Positions 24,141 through 30,904 of a stretch of DNA of 64,000 nt are shown here, in pieces. The position numbers and the translations under genes were made by a program. Positions within the stretch are counted from its first letter, which is position 1. Every line of letters begins with the position of its first letter. This DNA is from Streptomyces sp. CC0208 (GTDB taxonomy: Bacteria; Actinomycetota; Actinomycetes; Streptomycetales; Streptomycetaceae). Location of the stretch: positions 4,960,001 to 5,024,000 of the forward strand of contig NZ_CP031969.1 of the NCBI RefSeq assembly GCF_003443735.1, read 5' to 3'. The notes beneath the pieces were generated by a model. The model worked only from the letters and a program-made list of their open reading frames with translations, had not been told where the DNA came from and ran no database searches.

Positions 24141-24809
24141 TCACGGACTGAGCCGCTCCACCCGCCAGTTCCCGTCCGCCTCCGCCACGTACCGCAGCCG
24201 GTCGTGCAGCCGGTTCTCGCGGCCCTGCCAGAACTCCACCGCCTGCGGGGCCACCCGGAAACCGCCCCAGTGCGGCGGCACCGGAACCTGCTCGCCCTCC
24301 GGGTGCCGGGCGGCCAGCTCCGCGTATGCCGCGTCGAGGCCGTCCCGGCCCGCGATCACCGACGACTGCCCGCTCGCCCAGGCGCCCAGCTGGGAGCCGT
24401 GCGGGCGGGTGCGGAAGTACGCTGCGGTCTCGTCCCGCCCGGTGCGCCGGGCGAGCCCCGTGACGATGACCTGGCGGGCCATCGGATGCCAGGGGAACAG
24501 CAGCGAGACGTACGGGTTCTCGGCCAGGTCGCGGGCCTTGCGGGAGCCGTAGTTGGTGTAGAAGACGAAGCCCTGCTCGTCGAAGTGCTTCAGCAGGACC
24601 GTGCGGGAGCTGGGCCGGCCCTCGGCGTCCGCGGTGGACACGACCATGGCGTTCGGCTCGAAGAGCCGGCCCTCCGTCGCGGCCTGCCTGAACCAGCGCG
24701 CGAACTGCTCCACGGGAGTGGCGGCCAGGTCGCTCTCGGCGAGCCCTTCCGCCCGGTACTGCTTGCGCATCGAGGCGGGATCGGGGGAGACGGCGTCTGC
24801 GTCGGTCAC
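24141..24809 (-). CDS. pdxH: Pyridoxamine 5'-phosphate oxidase
   Basis: The 222-aa FMN enzyme oxidises pyridoxine or pyridoxamine 5'-phosphate to pyridoxal 5'-phosphate. The family pattern is clear: EPNAMVVSTADAEGRPSSR and VLLKHFDEQGFVFYTNYGSR for FMN binding, PYVSLLFPWHPMARQV, and the C-terminal signature FWQGRENRLHDRLRY followed by W-R-V-E-R-L-S-P. The start is GTG 24809 (VTDADAVSPDP). It lies antiparallel to and just downstream of the catabolic operon (58-bp gap), and is divergent from the citrate synthase. Confidence 0.95.
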   Translation of the reverse strand: MTDADAVSPDPASMRKQYRAEGLAESDLAATPVEQFARWFRQAATEGRLFEPNAMVVSTADAEGRPSSRTVLLKHFDEQGFVFYTNYGSRKARDLAENPYVSLLFPWHPMARQVIVTGLARRTGRDETAAYFRTRPHGSQLGAWASGQSSVIAGRDGLDAAYAELAARHPEGEQVPVPPHWGGFRVAPQAVEFWQGRENRLHDRLRYVAEADGNWRVERLSP

Positions 24810-24844
24810 ATGGTCATCCTGCCGTATCGAGCACCGCTCCATGG

Positions 24845-24887
24845 AAGGTGGCACTGAGTGCCGCGAGGACTCCCCAAAGGTGGCACT
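24845..24887. promoter_or_regulatory. Direct repeat AAGGTGGCACT upstream of citrate synthase
   Basis: The 11-mer AAGGTGGCACT occurs at 24845-24855 and again at 24877-24887, a 32-bp offset equal to about three helical turns. The first copy extends into a small palindrome (GGCACTGAGTGCC). Both lie between the divergent pdxH and citrate synthase genes, about 160-200 bp upstream of the latter. This phasing is typical of cooperative regulator binding, but I do not recognise the regulator. Confidence 0.5.
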
Positions 24888-25047
24888 CGGGGATATGGTG
24901 CAGATGCCACTCCCGGCTGTCCTCCCCGGTGGCTGACCGCCCATCGCACGGGGGCAGCACCGGGGTGACCGCCCAGGACCGCGAGTCCCGCAACCGACCG
25001 TGGATCCACCGGCGCCACCTGTCGCACACATCACGAGGAGCCGCCTG

Positions 25048-26151
25048 ATGTCCGACTTCGTACCCGGACTCGAAGGAGTCGTCGCGTTCGAGACGGAGAT
25101 CGCCGAACCGGACAAGGAGGGCGGCGCCCTGCGGTACCGGGGCGTCGACATCGAGGACCTGGTCGGCCACGTCTCGTTCGGCAACGTCTGGGGCCTGCTC
25201 GTCGACGGCGCCTTCAATCCCGGCCTGCCGCCCGCCGAACCGTTCCCGATCCCCGTCCACTCCGGCGACATCCGGGTCGACGTCCAGTCCGCGCTCGCCA
25301 TGCTCGCCCCCGTCTGGGGCCTCAAACCGCTGCTGGACATCGACGCCGAGGAGGCCCGCGCCGACCTCGCCCGCGCCGCCGTGATGGCTCTGTCCTACGT
25401 CGCCCAGTCTGCCCGCGGCCAGGGCCTGCCGATGGTCCCGCAGCGGGAGATCGACAAGGCGCAGTCCGTGGTGGAGCGCTTCATGATCCGCTGGCGCGGC
25501 GAGCCGGACCCGAAGCACGTGGCGGCGGTCGACGCGTACTGGACCTCGGCGGCCGAACACGGCATGAACGCATCCACCTTCACGGCACGGGTGATCGCGT
25601 CCACGGGCGCGGACGTGGCGGCCGCGCTGTCCGGCGCCGTGGGCGCGATGTCCGGCCCACTGCACGGTGGCGCCCCCTCCCGTGTCCTCGGCATGATCGA
25701 GGAGATCGAGCGGACGGGCGACGCCGAGGCCTACGTCAAGCGGGCCCTCGACAAGGGCGAGCGGCTGATGGGCTTCGGGCACCGCGTCTACCGCGCGGAG
25801 GACCCGAGGGCCCGCGTGCTGCGCCGCACCGCCCGCGAACTGGGCGCCCCGCGCTTCGAGATCGCCGAGGCCCTGGAGAAGGCGGCCCTGGCGGAACTCC
25901 ACGCCCGCCGCCCCGACCGCGTCCTCGCCACCAATGTGGAGTTCTGGGCGGCCATCGTCCTCGACTTCGCCGAGGTCCCGGCCCACATGTTCACCTCGAT
26001 GTTCACCTGCGCCCGCACGGCCGGCTGGTCGGCCCACATCCTCGAACAGAAGCGCACCGGCCGCCTGGTCCGCCCCACGGCCCGCTACATCGGCCCCGGC
26101 GCACGTGCCCCGCGCGACATCGAGGGCTACGGGGACATCTCGTCCCGCTAG
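25048..26151 (+). CDS. Citrate synthase (second, short actinobacterial type)
   Basis: This 367-aa enzyme condenses acetyl-CoA with oxaloacetate. Active-site regions are visible: SGPLHGGAPSRVL (His of the substrate loop), MGFGHRVYRAEDPRA (catalytic His) and NVEFWAAIVLDFAEVP (the position of the catalytic Asp region). It is shorter than the approximately 430-aa hexameric type. The family includes methylcitrate synthases, so propionyl-CoA use is possible. GAGGAG lies 7 nt before the ATG. The 3' end faces a structured minus-strand transcript that ends about 15-20 bp away. Confidence 0.93.
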   Translation: MSDFVPGLEGVVAFETEIAEPDKEGGALRYRGVDIEDLVGHVSFGNVWGLLVDGAFNPGLPPAEPFPIPVHSGDIRVDVQSALAMLAPVWGLKPLLDIDAEEARADLARAAVMALSYVAQSARGQGLPMVPQREIDKAQSVVERFMIRWRGEPDPKHVAAVDAYWTSAAEHGMNASTFTARVIASTGADVAAALSGAVGAMSGPLHGGAPSRVLGMIEEIERTGDAEAYVKRALDKGERLMGFGHRVYRAEDPRARVLRRTARELGAPRFEIAEALEKAALAELHARRPDRVLATNVEFWAAIVLDFAEVPAHMFTSMFTCARTAGWSAHILEQKRTGRLVRPTARYIGPGARAPRDIEGYGDISSR

Positions 26152-26168
26152 GTCCTGAGGACGCAGAC

Positions 26169-26239
26169 GACCCGCGAGCTCGGGTCCCTCCGCCTGACGG
26201 CGGAGAAGCCGGCCGGACGTACCGGCGAGCTCGCGGGTC
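26169..26239. terminator. Closed three-way-junction structure, probable bidirectional terminator
   Basis: A perfect 13-bp outer stem (26169-26181 with 26227-26239) encloses two further hairpins: CTCCGCC-TGAC-GGCGGAG at 26188-26205 and GCCGG/CCGGC at 26208-26226. It lies directly after the citrate synthase and at the expected 3' end of the opposite small transcript. The compact multi-branch form is more elaborate than an ordinary terminator. Confidence 0.6.
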
Positions 26240-26319
26240 GGGTGACTGCTTGGGATTGGGCCGGCTGCACGCGTCAGTGACGCGCTGGTCCGGCACCGCA
26301 CTCGGTGTGGTGACGGGCG

Positions 26320-26358
26320 CTAGCCCGCAGTCACCTCACGCGTCCGGGTTTCATACAT
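26320..26358 (-). CDS. 12-codon ORF in the small structured transcript
   Basis: The ORF encodes MYETRTREVTAG and ends with TAG. It has an unusually strong Shine-Dalgarno sequence, GGGAGGTGG, 8 nt upstream. Its last codons form one arm of the hairpin at 26309-26335, so ribosome progress and RNA folding are coupled. An overlapping ATG at 26354 in another frame would give a 7-codon peptide (MKPGRVR). It may be a regulatory or leader peptide, but nothing downstream on this strand looks controlled by it. Confidence 0.5.
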   Translation of the reverse strand: MYETRTREVTAG

Positions 26359-26366
26359 CTGCCGAA

Positions 26367-26375
26367 CCACCTCCC
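26367..26375 (-). promoter_or_regulatory. Strong ribosome binding site of the 12-codon ORF
   Basis: GGGAGGTGG on the minus strand is nearly a perfect anti-Shine-Dalgarno match at ideal spacing (8 nt) from ATG 26358. It is the best ribosome binding site seen in the window and the main reason to take so small an ORF seriously. Confidence 0.6.
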
Positions 26376-26391
26376 TTCTCGTGTAGCCCAC

Positions 26392-26420
26392 ACCCTAGGA
26401 AGCGGTCGGCGCCGGATCAA
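26392..26420 (-). promoter_or_regulatory. HrdB-type promoter of the small transcript
   Basis: On the minus strand, TTGATC (26415-26420), a 17-nt spacer and TAGGGT (26392-26397) match the Streptomyces vegetative sigma factor consensus very well. Transcription would start near 26385, about 27 nt before the ATG of the 12-codon ORF. Confidence 0.65.
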
Positions 26421-26641
26421 GCGCTTTTTCCCCGCGGCTCGGTGACGCGGTGTCCGAGCCCGCCGCGGCCGCACTGGTCGGCAGGAGGGCCACGCGTCTC
26501 CTGCCCGGAATCACGTTCGACGTCTTCGCGGCGCTCACCTACCGTTTCGCCCATGACTGGCGACGATGCTCGTGTGCGGCCTGGCCGATCCCAGGATGAA
26601 GATCGAGACAGAGGTGTACGCGCGCAGGGGGAGCGGTGGCC

Positions 26642-27100
26642 GTGACTGATCTGCGGATCGAACCCGTCGTAGGGGAAAAGATGGCCGAGGAGTGGCGGCA
26701 CGTGCACAACGTGATCGTGCCGCCGGCCGCCATGAGCACCGAGGAGGTAGGCGAGCGCGTCCGGCGCTACCGGCTGGAGAACGCGTATCTCGGGGACACG
26801 CTCGTGGGCTGCTCGACCGTACGCCCGCCGGACGGGGAGGACGCCGTGGCGACCGTCATCGCGCGCGTGCTGCCCGATTACCGGGGACGGGGTTTCGGGA
26901 CGGCCCTCTACGAGAAGGGTCTTGATCATGCGCGTGTGCTCGGCGCCCGGGTGATCGAGACATGCGTGCTGGCCGTCAATGGGGACGGGGTGCGGTTCGC
27001 GCGGGCGCGCGGGTTCGTCGAGGTCGACCGGTATGTGCTGGACGGCGAGAGCGACGAGTGGATCGACCTGCGGCTGGAGCCGGACCGGAGAACTGTTTGA
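26642..27100 (+). CDS. GNAT-family N-acetyltransferase
   Basis: The 152-aa product shows the GNAT acetyl-CoA loop VLPDYRGRGFGTALYEKGL and the C-terminal GVRFARARGFVEVDRY motif. The acceptor is not predictable. GTG 26642 was preferred to GTG 26636 because the GGGGGAG ribosome binding site at 26626-26632 gives 9-nt spacing to it. The sequence between this gene and the small transcript's promoter (26421-26641) holds its own promoter and nothing else that I recognise. Confidence 0.83.
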   Translation: MTDLRIEPVVGEKMAEEWRHVHNVIVPPAAMSTEEVGERVRRYRLENAYLGDTLVGCSTVRPPDGEDAVATVIARVLPDYRGRGFGTALYEKGLDHARVLGARVIETCVLAVNGDGVRFARARGFVEVDRYVLDGESDEWIDLRLEPDRRTV

Positions 27101-27246
27101 GGTGATTCGGAGCGTTTCCGGCGTACAACGATTCCTTCAATCTTGCGGGAACCCGGTGTGTGCTGCGTCACGTTCGAGTTGAATGATTGTTGGTGAGCGA
27201 ACCGACGTGCGGTACGTACGGACGCGGCAGCTGGCAGGGGGTCCAG

Positions 27247-28656
27247 GTGAGTGCTTCCCGGCGTAGTGGGACCACCGACGAGCTGGGGCCGGACGAGCCC
27301 GGGCCGGACGGGCCGGAGGGCTCGGGCGGCTCGGATCTGCTCGCCGCCCTGCTGGACGGGATGGACGCGGCACTGTGTGCCTTCGACGCGGACGGTGTCG
27401 TCACCCACTGGAATCGTGAGGCCGAGCGCATCCTCGGCTGGACCGCGTCCGAGGCCGTGGGACGGCACGGGTTCGCCGGGTGGGCGGTACGGCGGGCCGA
27501 CGCCGAGGAGGTCGAGGGGCGGCTGATGTCCGCCATGCAGGCGCCCGGCCGGCAGGTGCACGAGTTCGCGCTGCTGACCAAGGACGGCGGCCGGGTCCTC
27601 GTACGCACCCAGTCCGCGGCCGTGCGCGGGCCCGACGGGAAGCCGGCCGGGGTGTACTGCGCCTTCAGCGAGGTGCACACGCAGATCGATCTGGAGCGGT
27701 CGATCGCGCTGAGCGAGGCGCTGTTCGAGGACGCCTCGTGGGGTGTCGTGCTGGTCGACGCCGATCTGCGGCCCGCCGTGGTCAACGCGCACGCGGCCCG
27801 GTCGCTGGGCGTCGGGCGTACGTCCGTGCTGGGGCGGCCGCTCGGGGAGTTGCTCGCGCAGGGCGTGGAGGACTTGGAGAGCGCGCTGACCCATGTGCTG
27901 GCCGAGGGCGCGCCGCCGGCGCCGGCCGAGATCTGGGTCGGGGTGCGGACACCGGACGGCGACAAGCGGCGCTGCTGGCGCTGCGGCTTCGTGCGGCTGG
28001 CCTCACCGCTGGCGGAGGAGCCGGTGCCGTTGGGCGTCGCCTGGCTGTTCCAGGACGTCACCGAGGCCAAGCAGAGCGAGCAGGAGGCCTCGCTGCTGCG
28101 GTTCCGGACGAACCAGCTGCACCGGGCCGCCCGGGCGGCGGCGGAGTGCGAGGACCCGGCCGAGGCCGCCGTCGTCCATCTGGACTTCGCCCTCGCCGGA
28201 TTCGCCGACCACGCGCTGATCGACCGGGTGGCCGGGGGCGCGGTGGCCGACGGGGAGGAGACCGGTCGGGTCCGTCTCGTACGGGTCGCCGCGACGCCCT
28301 CCGGGGCACCGGGGCCGAGTCTGCAGGCGTCGGGCGCGGCCGGGCTGCCCGTGCGGTACGGGGAGGGGCATCCGGCCTTGCAGTGTGTGGACCGGGCGGG
28401 GTCGGTGCGGGCGAGCGTGGGGTCGGTGTCGGGCGACCGGGCCCGCGAGTGGGCCGAGGCCCGCCAGTGGCCGCCGGACGTGGTGCACGCGTTGTGCGCG
28501 GTGCTGCGCAGCCGGGGGCGCACCCTCGGGGTCGTGACGTTCCTGCGGGGCTCCGGGAGGGGTCAGTTCGAGCGGGGTGACGCGGTGTACGCGGAGGATG
28601 TGGCGGTACGGATCGCCTCGGCGTTGGACCTGGGCGGCGTGGTGGGACGGACGTAG
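27247..28656 (+). CDS. PAS-domain sensory protein without a kinase domain
   Basis: The 469-aa protein begins with an acidic Pro/Gly-rich tail and then carries two PAS domains. The first contains LCAFDADGVVTHWNREAERILGW and the second SWGVVLVDADLRPAVVNAHA. A C-terminal GAF-like region follows. No histidine kinase, GGDEF, HTH or PP2C domain is visible, so it may signal by protein-protein contact. GTG 27247 was chosen because AGGGGG lies 6 nt upstream; TTG/GTG codons at 27187-27193 in frame have no ribosome binding site. The partner protein is unknown. Confidence 0.78.
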   Translation: MSASRRSGTTDELGPDEPGPDGPEGSGGSDLLAALLDGMDAALCAFDADGVVTHWNREAERILGWTASEAVGRHGFAGWAVRRADAEEVEGRLMSAMQAPGRQVHEFALLTKDGGRVLVRTQSAAVRGPDGKPAGVYCAFSEVHTQIDLERSIALSEALFEDASWGVVLVDADLRPAVVNAHAARSLGVGRTSVLGRPLGELLAQGVEDLESALTHVLAEGAPPAPAEIWVGVRTPDGDKRRCWRCGFVRLASPLAEEPVPLGVAWLFQDVTEAKQSEQEASLLRFRTNQLHRAARAAAECEDPAEAAVVHLDFALAGFADHALIDRVAGGAVADGEETGRVRLVRVAATPSGAPGPSLQASGAAGLPVRYGEGHPALQCVDRAGSVRASVGSVSGDRAREWAEARQWPPDVVHALCAVLRSRGRTLGVVTFLRGSGRGQFERGDAVYAEDVAVRIASALDLGGVVGRT

Positions 28657-28737
28657 GGCTATGGGGACTTCGTTCAGCGCCCCGGACCGCGGCTGCCCGG
28701 CTCATCCCTGGCCGCCGTCACTTCTGGGGACTGTGGG

Positions 28738-29514
28738 TCACTGCCGGTAGAAGATCCGGTCCCCGTACTCCGCGAACACCCGCTCGTTCCACTCCAGCCC
28801 GCCGTCCACGTTCCCCGACCGCAGCAGCGGCGGCTCGATCCCCCGTTCCGCCAGCGCGCCCGCCGCCGTGGCCATCACGGACTGGAGCAGCGCCGAGGTC
28901 ACGACCGTGGAGGCCGGGGCGAAGGGGGCCGGGACGGTGTCCAGGGAGAGCTCCGCGTCGCCCGGGGCGATCTTCGAGTCGAGCACGACGTCGCAGTGGT
29001 CCTTCAGAAAGGTGCCCGAGCTGTGGCGGGGCTTCGTCGACGTCGTGTAGGCGACCGACGTCACGCCGATGACCCGGACACCGAGGGCGCGTGCACCGAG
29101 GGCCATCTCCACGGGGAGCGCGTTGCGGCCGGAGAGCGAGATGATCACCAGGGCGTCGCCCGCGCGGAGGGGCGAGCAGTTCAGCACCGCGCTCGCGAGA
29201 CCGTCCACCCGCTCCAGCGCGGAGCCCAGCGTCGCCGGCATGACGTCGACGCCCACGACCCCCGGCACGGTCAGCAGGTTCATCAGGGCGAGTCCGCCGG
29301 CCCGGTAGACGAGGTCCTGTGCGGCGAGCGAGGAGTGTCCGGCGCCGAAGGCGAAGAGGCGGCCGCCGGAGGCGACGGTGTCGGCCAGGAGCTCACCGGC
29401 CGCCGCGATCGACTCGGCCTCCTCGTCGCGGACCCGCCGCAGCAGCCCGATCGCGGCGTCGAAGAACTGTCCCGACAGCTTGCCGTCACCGCTCGCGGAG
29501 CCCGTCTCGCCCAT
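28738..29514 (-). CDS. SIS-domain sugar-phosphate-binding protein (UPF0309 type)
   Basis: The 258-aa protein consists of one SIS (sugar isomerase) domain with GAGHSSLAAQDLVYRAGG and LVIISLSGRNALPVEMAL, the phosphosugar-binding Ser/Thr loops. It matches the UPF0309 group, whose members are thought to act on or sense aminosugar phosphates. A DasR-type operator lies about 40 bp upstream of its ATG, linking it to N-acetylglucosamine metabolism. It is divergent from dmdR1, with about 206 bp between the two starts. Confidence 0.87.
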   Translation of the reverse strand: MGETGSASGDGKLSGQFFDAAIGLLRRVRDEEAESIAAAGELLADTVASGGRLFAFGAGHSSLAAQDLVYRAGGLALMNLLTVPGVVGVDVMPATLGSALERVDGLASAVLNCSPLRAGDALVIISLSGRNALPVEMALGARALGVRVIGVTSVAYTTSTKPRHSSGTFLKDHCDVVLDSKIAPGDAELSLDTVPAPFAPASTVVTSALLQSVMATAAGALAERGIEPPLLRSGNVDGGLEWNERVFAEYGDRIFYRQ

Positions 29515-29553
29515 GCGTCGTCCAACCCTTCGTCGCCGTGTCGCGGATCACCG

Positions 29554-29569
29554 TGCGGTCTGGACCAGT
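29554..29569. promoter_or_regulatory. DasR-responsive element (dre)-like site
   Basis: Read on the minus strand, 29554-29569 is ACTGGTCCAGACCGCA, close to the Streptomyces dre consensus ACTGGTCTAGACCAGT bound by the GntR-type GlcNAc regulator DasR. The left half-site is perfect and the right half has mismatches at its end. It lies upstream of the SIS-domain gene and also within the divergent dmdR1 upstream region. Confidence 0.65.
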
Positions 29570-29707
29570 GGGATGTCAATACAGCCGCGCGCCTGCTCGT
29601 CACCGTCTGGTTTCAACGGCGCGGCACGCTTGTCAGTGGCATCCGGCAGAATTGATGCCAGGGCCAGCGCATGAACCGGAAAGCTGTCGTGCTTCCGGCA
29701 GATCTCA

Positions 29708-30406
29708 TCAAGGGGCACGTATGTCCGGACTGATCGACACCACGGAGATGTATCTCCGCACCATCCTCGAGCTGGAGGAGGAAGGTGTGGTCCCCATGCG
29801 CGCCCGGATCGCCGAGCGGCTGGACCAGAGCGGGCCCACCGTCAGCCAGACCGTGGCGCGGATGGAGCGCGACGGACTGGTGTCCGTCGCCAGTGACCGG
29901 CACCTGGAGTTGACGGACGAGGGCCGGCGCCTGGCCACCCGTGTGATGCGCAAGCACCGGCTCGCGGAGTGCCTGCTCGTCGACGTGATCGGCCTGGAGT
30001 GGGAGCAGGTCCACGCGGAGGCGTGTCGCTGGGAGCACGTGATGAGCGAGGCGGTGGAGCGCCGGGTGCTGGAGCTGCTGCGCCACCCCACCGAATCGCC
30101 GTACGGCAACCCGATCCCGGGTCTTGAGGAGCTGGGCGAGAAGGACGGCCCGCACCCCTTCCTGGACGAGGGCATGGTCTCGCTGGCCGAGCTGGACCCG
30201 GGTCTCGACGGCAAGACGGTCGTCGTACGCCGTATCGGCGAGCCGATCCAGACGGACGCGCAGCTGATGTACACGCTGCGTCGGGCGGGTGTGCAGCCCG
30301 GTTCGGTGGTGAGCGTGACGGAGTCGCCCGGCGGGGTGCTGGTGGGCAGCGGCGGTGAGGCCGCCGAGCTGGAGTCGGACGTCGCCTCGCACGTGTTCGT
30401 CGCCAA
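29708..30406 (-). other. Antisense open frame over dmdR1 (candidate adm-like gene)
   Basis: A 232-codon frame runs antiparallel to dmdR1. A second, 296-codon minus-strand frame at 29613-30503 also covers it. In S. coelicolor an antiparallel gene named adm, overlapping dmdR1, has been reported to be expressed and to affect siderophore and antibiotic production. Whether either frame here is that gene cannot be decided by eye, because GC-rich codon usage routinely opens the antisense frame. Their composition, rich in Ser/Arg/Thr, looks like a shadow frame. Confidence 0.25.
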
Positions 30407-30413
30407 GCGCTGA
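29721..30413 (+). CDS. dmdR1: DtxR-family iron-dependent repressor DmdR1
   Basis: The 230-aa protein is the DtxR/IdeR-type Fe2+-dependent repressor of siderophore and iron-uptake genes. An N-terminal winged helix (TTEMYLRTILELEEEGVVPM, DQSGPTVSQTVARMERDGL) precedes a dimerisation and metal-binding domain with HRLAECLLVDVIGLEW, EACRWEHVMSEAVERR and HPTESPYGNPIPG, which carry the metal ligands. A C-terminal SH3-like domain ends it. AAGGGGC lies upstream of ATG 29721. The S. coelicolor orthologue is SCO4394. An iron box is not apparent upstream of it here. Confidence 0.93.
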   Translation: MSGLIDTTEMYLRTILELEEEGVVPMRARIAERLDQSGPTVSQTVARMERDGLVSVASDRHLELTDEGRRLATRVMRKHRLAECLLVDVIGLEWEQVHAEACRWEHVMSEAVERRVLELLRHPTESPYGNPIPGLEELGEKDGPHPFLDEGMVSLAELDPGLDGKTVVVRRIGEPIQTDAQLMYTLRRAGVQPGSVVSVTESPGGVLVGSGGEAAELESDVASHVFVAKR

Positions 30414-30545
30414 GCGGCCGCTGAGGGGGCGCACCGATCCGAGATTCACGTGCGGAATCGCAGCGCTTCGACGCTCGTCGTGCGAGGCTGTCGCGTGAGG
30501 CATATGACCTGAGGGGGCGGGCGGATGTGCCGTGGACGTGGGGAT

Positions 30546-30573
30546 GGCCCCGGCGCCTTTCGGCGCCGGGGCC
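30546..30573 (+). terminator. Strong hairpin downstream of dmdR1
   Basis: GGCCCCGGCGCC (30546-30557) and GGCGCCGGGGCC (30562-30573) form a perfect 12-bp stem with the tetraloop TTTC, about 130 bp past the dmdR1 stop. The 491-bp gap from 30414 to 30904 otherwise contains only the next gene's promoter zone and the palindrome at 30740-30755. Confidence 0.7.
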
Positions 30574-30739
30574 GGTCCTCCCCTGTGCTGACCCGGAGCC
30601 CCGAGCTCCCAGGGTCATTCCCCTCGGACCGATGTCCCCGAGCGGTCCGCCTCCCGCTGAAGATCTCCCCTCGGCTGCGGCGATCATTCCTTGAGGGGGG
30701 TCACTCGAACGAGGGGTGTTGCCGTCCAAAGGCCCATCT

Positions 30740-30755
30740 TCGAATGCGTATTCGA
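30740..30755. promoter_or_regulatory. LexA-box-like palindrome TCGAAT-N4-ATTCGA
   Basis: TCGAATGCGTATTCGA has perfect 6-bp arms. The actinobacterial SOS box is TCGAAC-N4-GTTCGA, so this differs by one base in each half-site. It lies 150 bp upstream of the alpha/beta hydrolase ATG, overlapping a likely promoter. SOS control is possible but another regulator is equally plausible. Confidence 0.35.
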
Positions 30756-30904
30756 TAGTCTGCGGGTGACGGAGCGCAGGGGGCGTGCGCTACAGAGATG
30801 TACGGCAGTGCAACGACGGACAGGACAGACACGGCAGTCAGGAACGGTTCACAGGGCGGCCCGAGCGGGAGCGGGCGGCCCGGGCGGAGCTCAGGGGGGT
30901 GCCA

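Larger units (their letters stand above)
26165..26386 (-). ncRNA. Predicted small structured transcript carrying a 12-codon ORF
   Basis: A consensus promoter (26392-26420), a strong ribosome binding site, a tiny ORF and a dense array of hairpins follow one another on the minus strand within about 220 nt. In order from the 5' end these are the stem GGTGAC/GTCACC (26309-26335), CACCG/CGGTG (26294-26307), a GCGT/ACGC hairpin (26271-26283) and a terminal three-way junction (26169-26239). No other gene follows on that strand; the convergent citrate synthase stop is at 26151. The RNA could act as a small RNA, an sORF mRNA, or antisense to the citrate synthase 3' end. I do not recognise a known RNA family. 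Confidence 0.5.
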
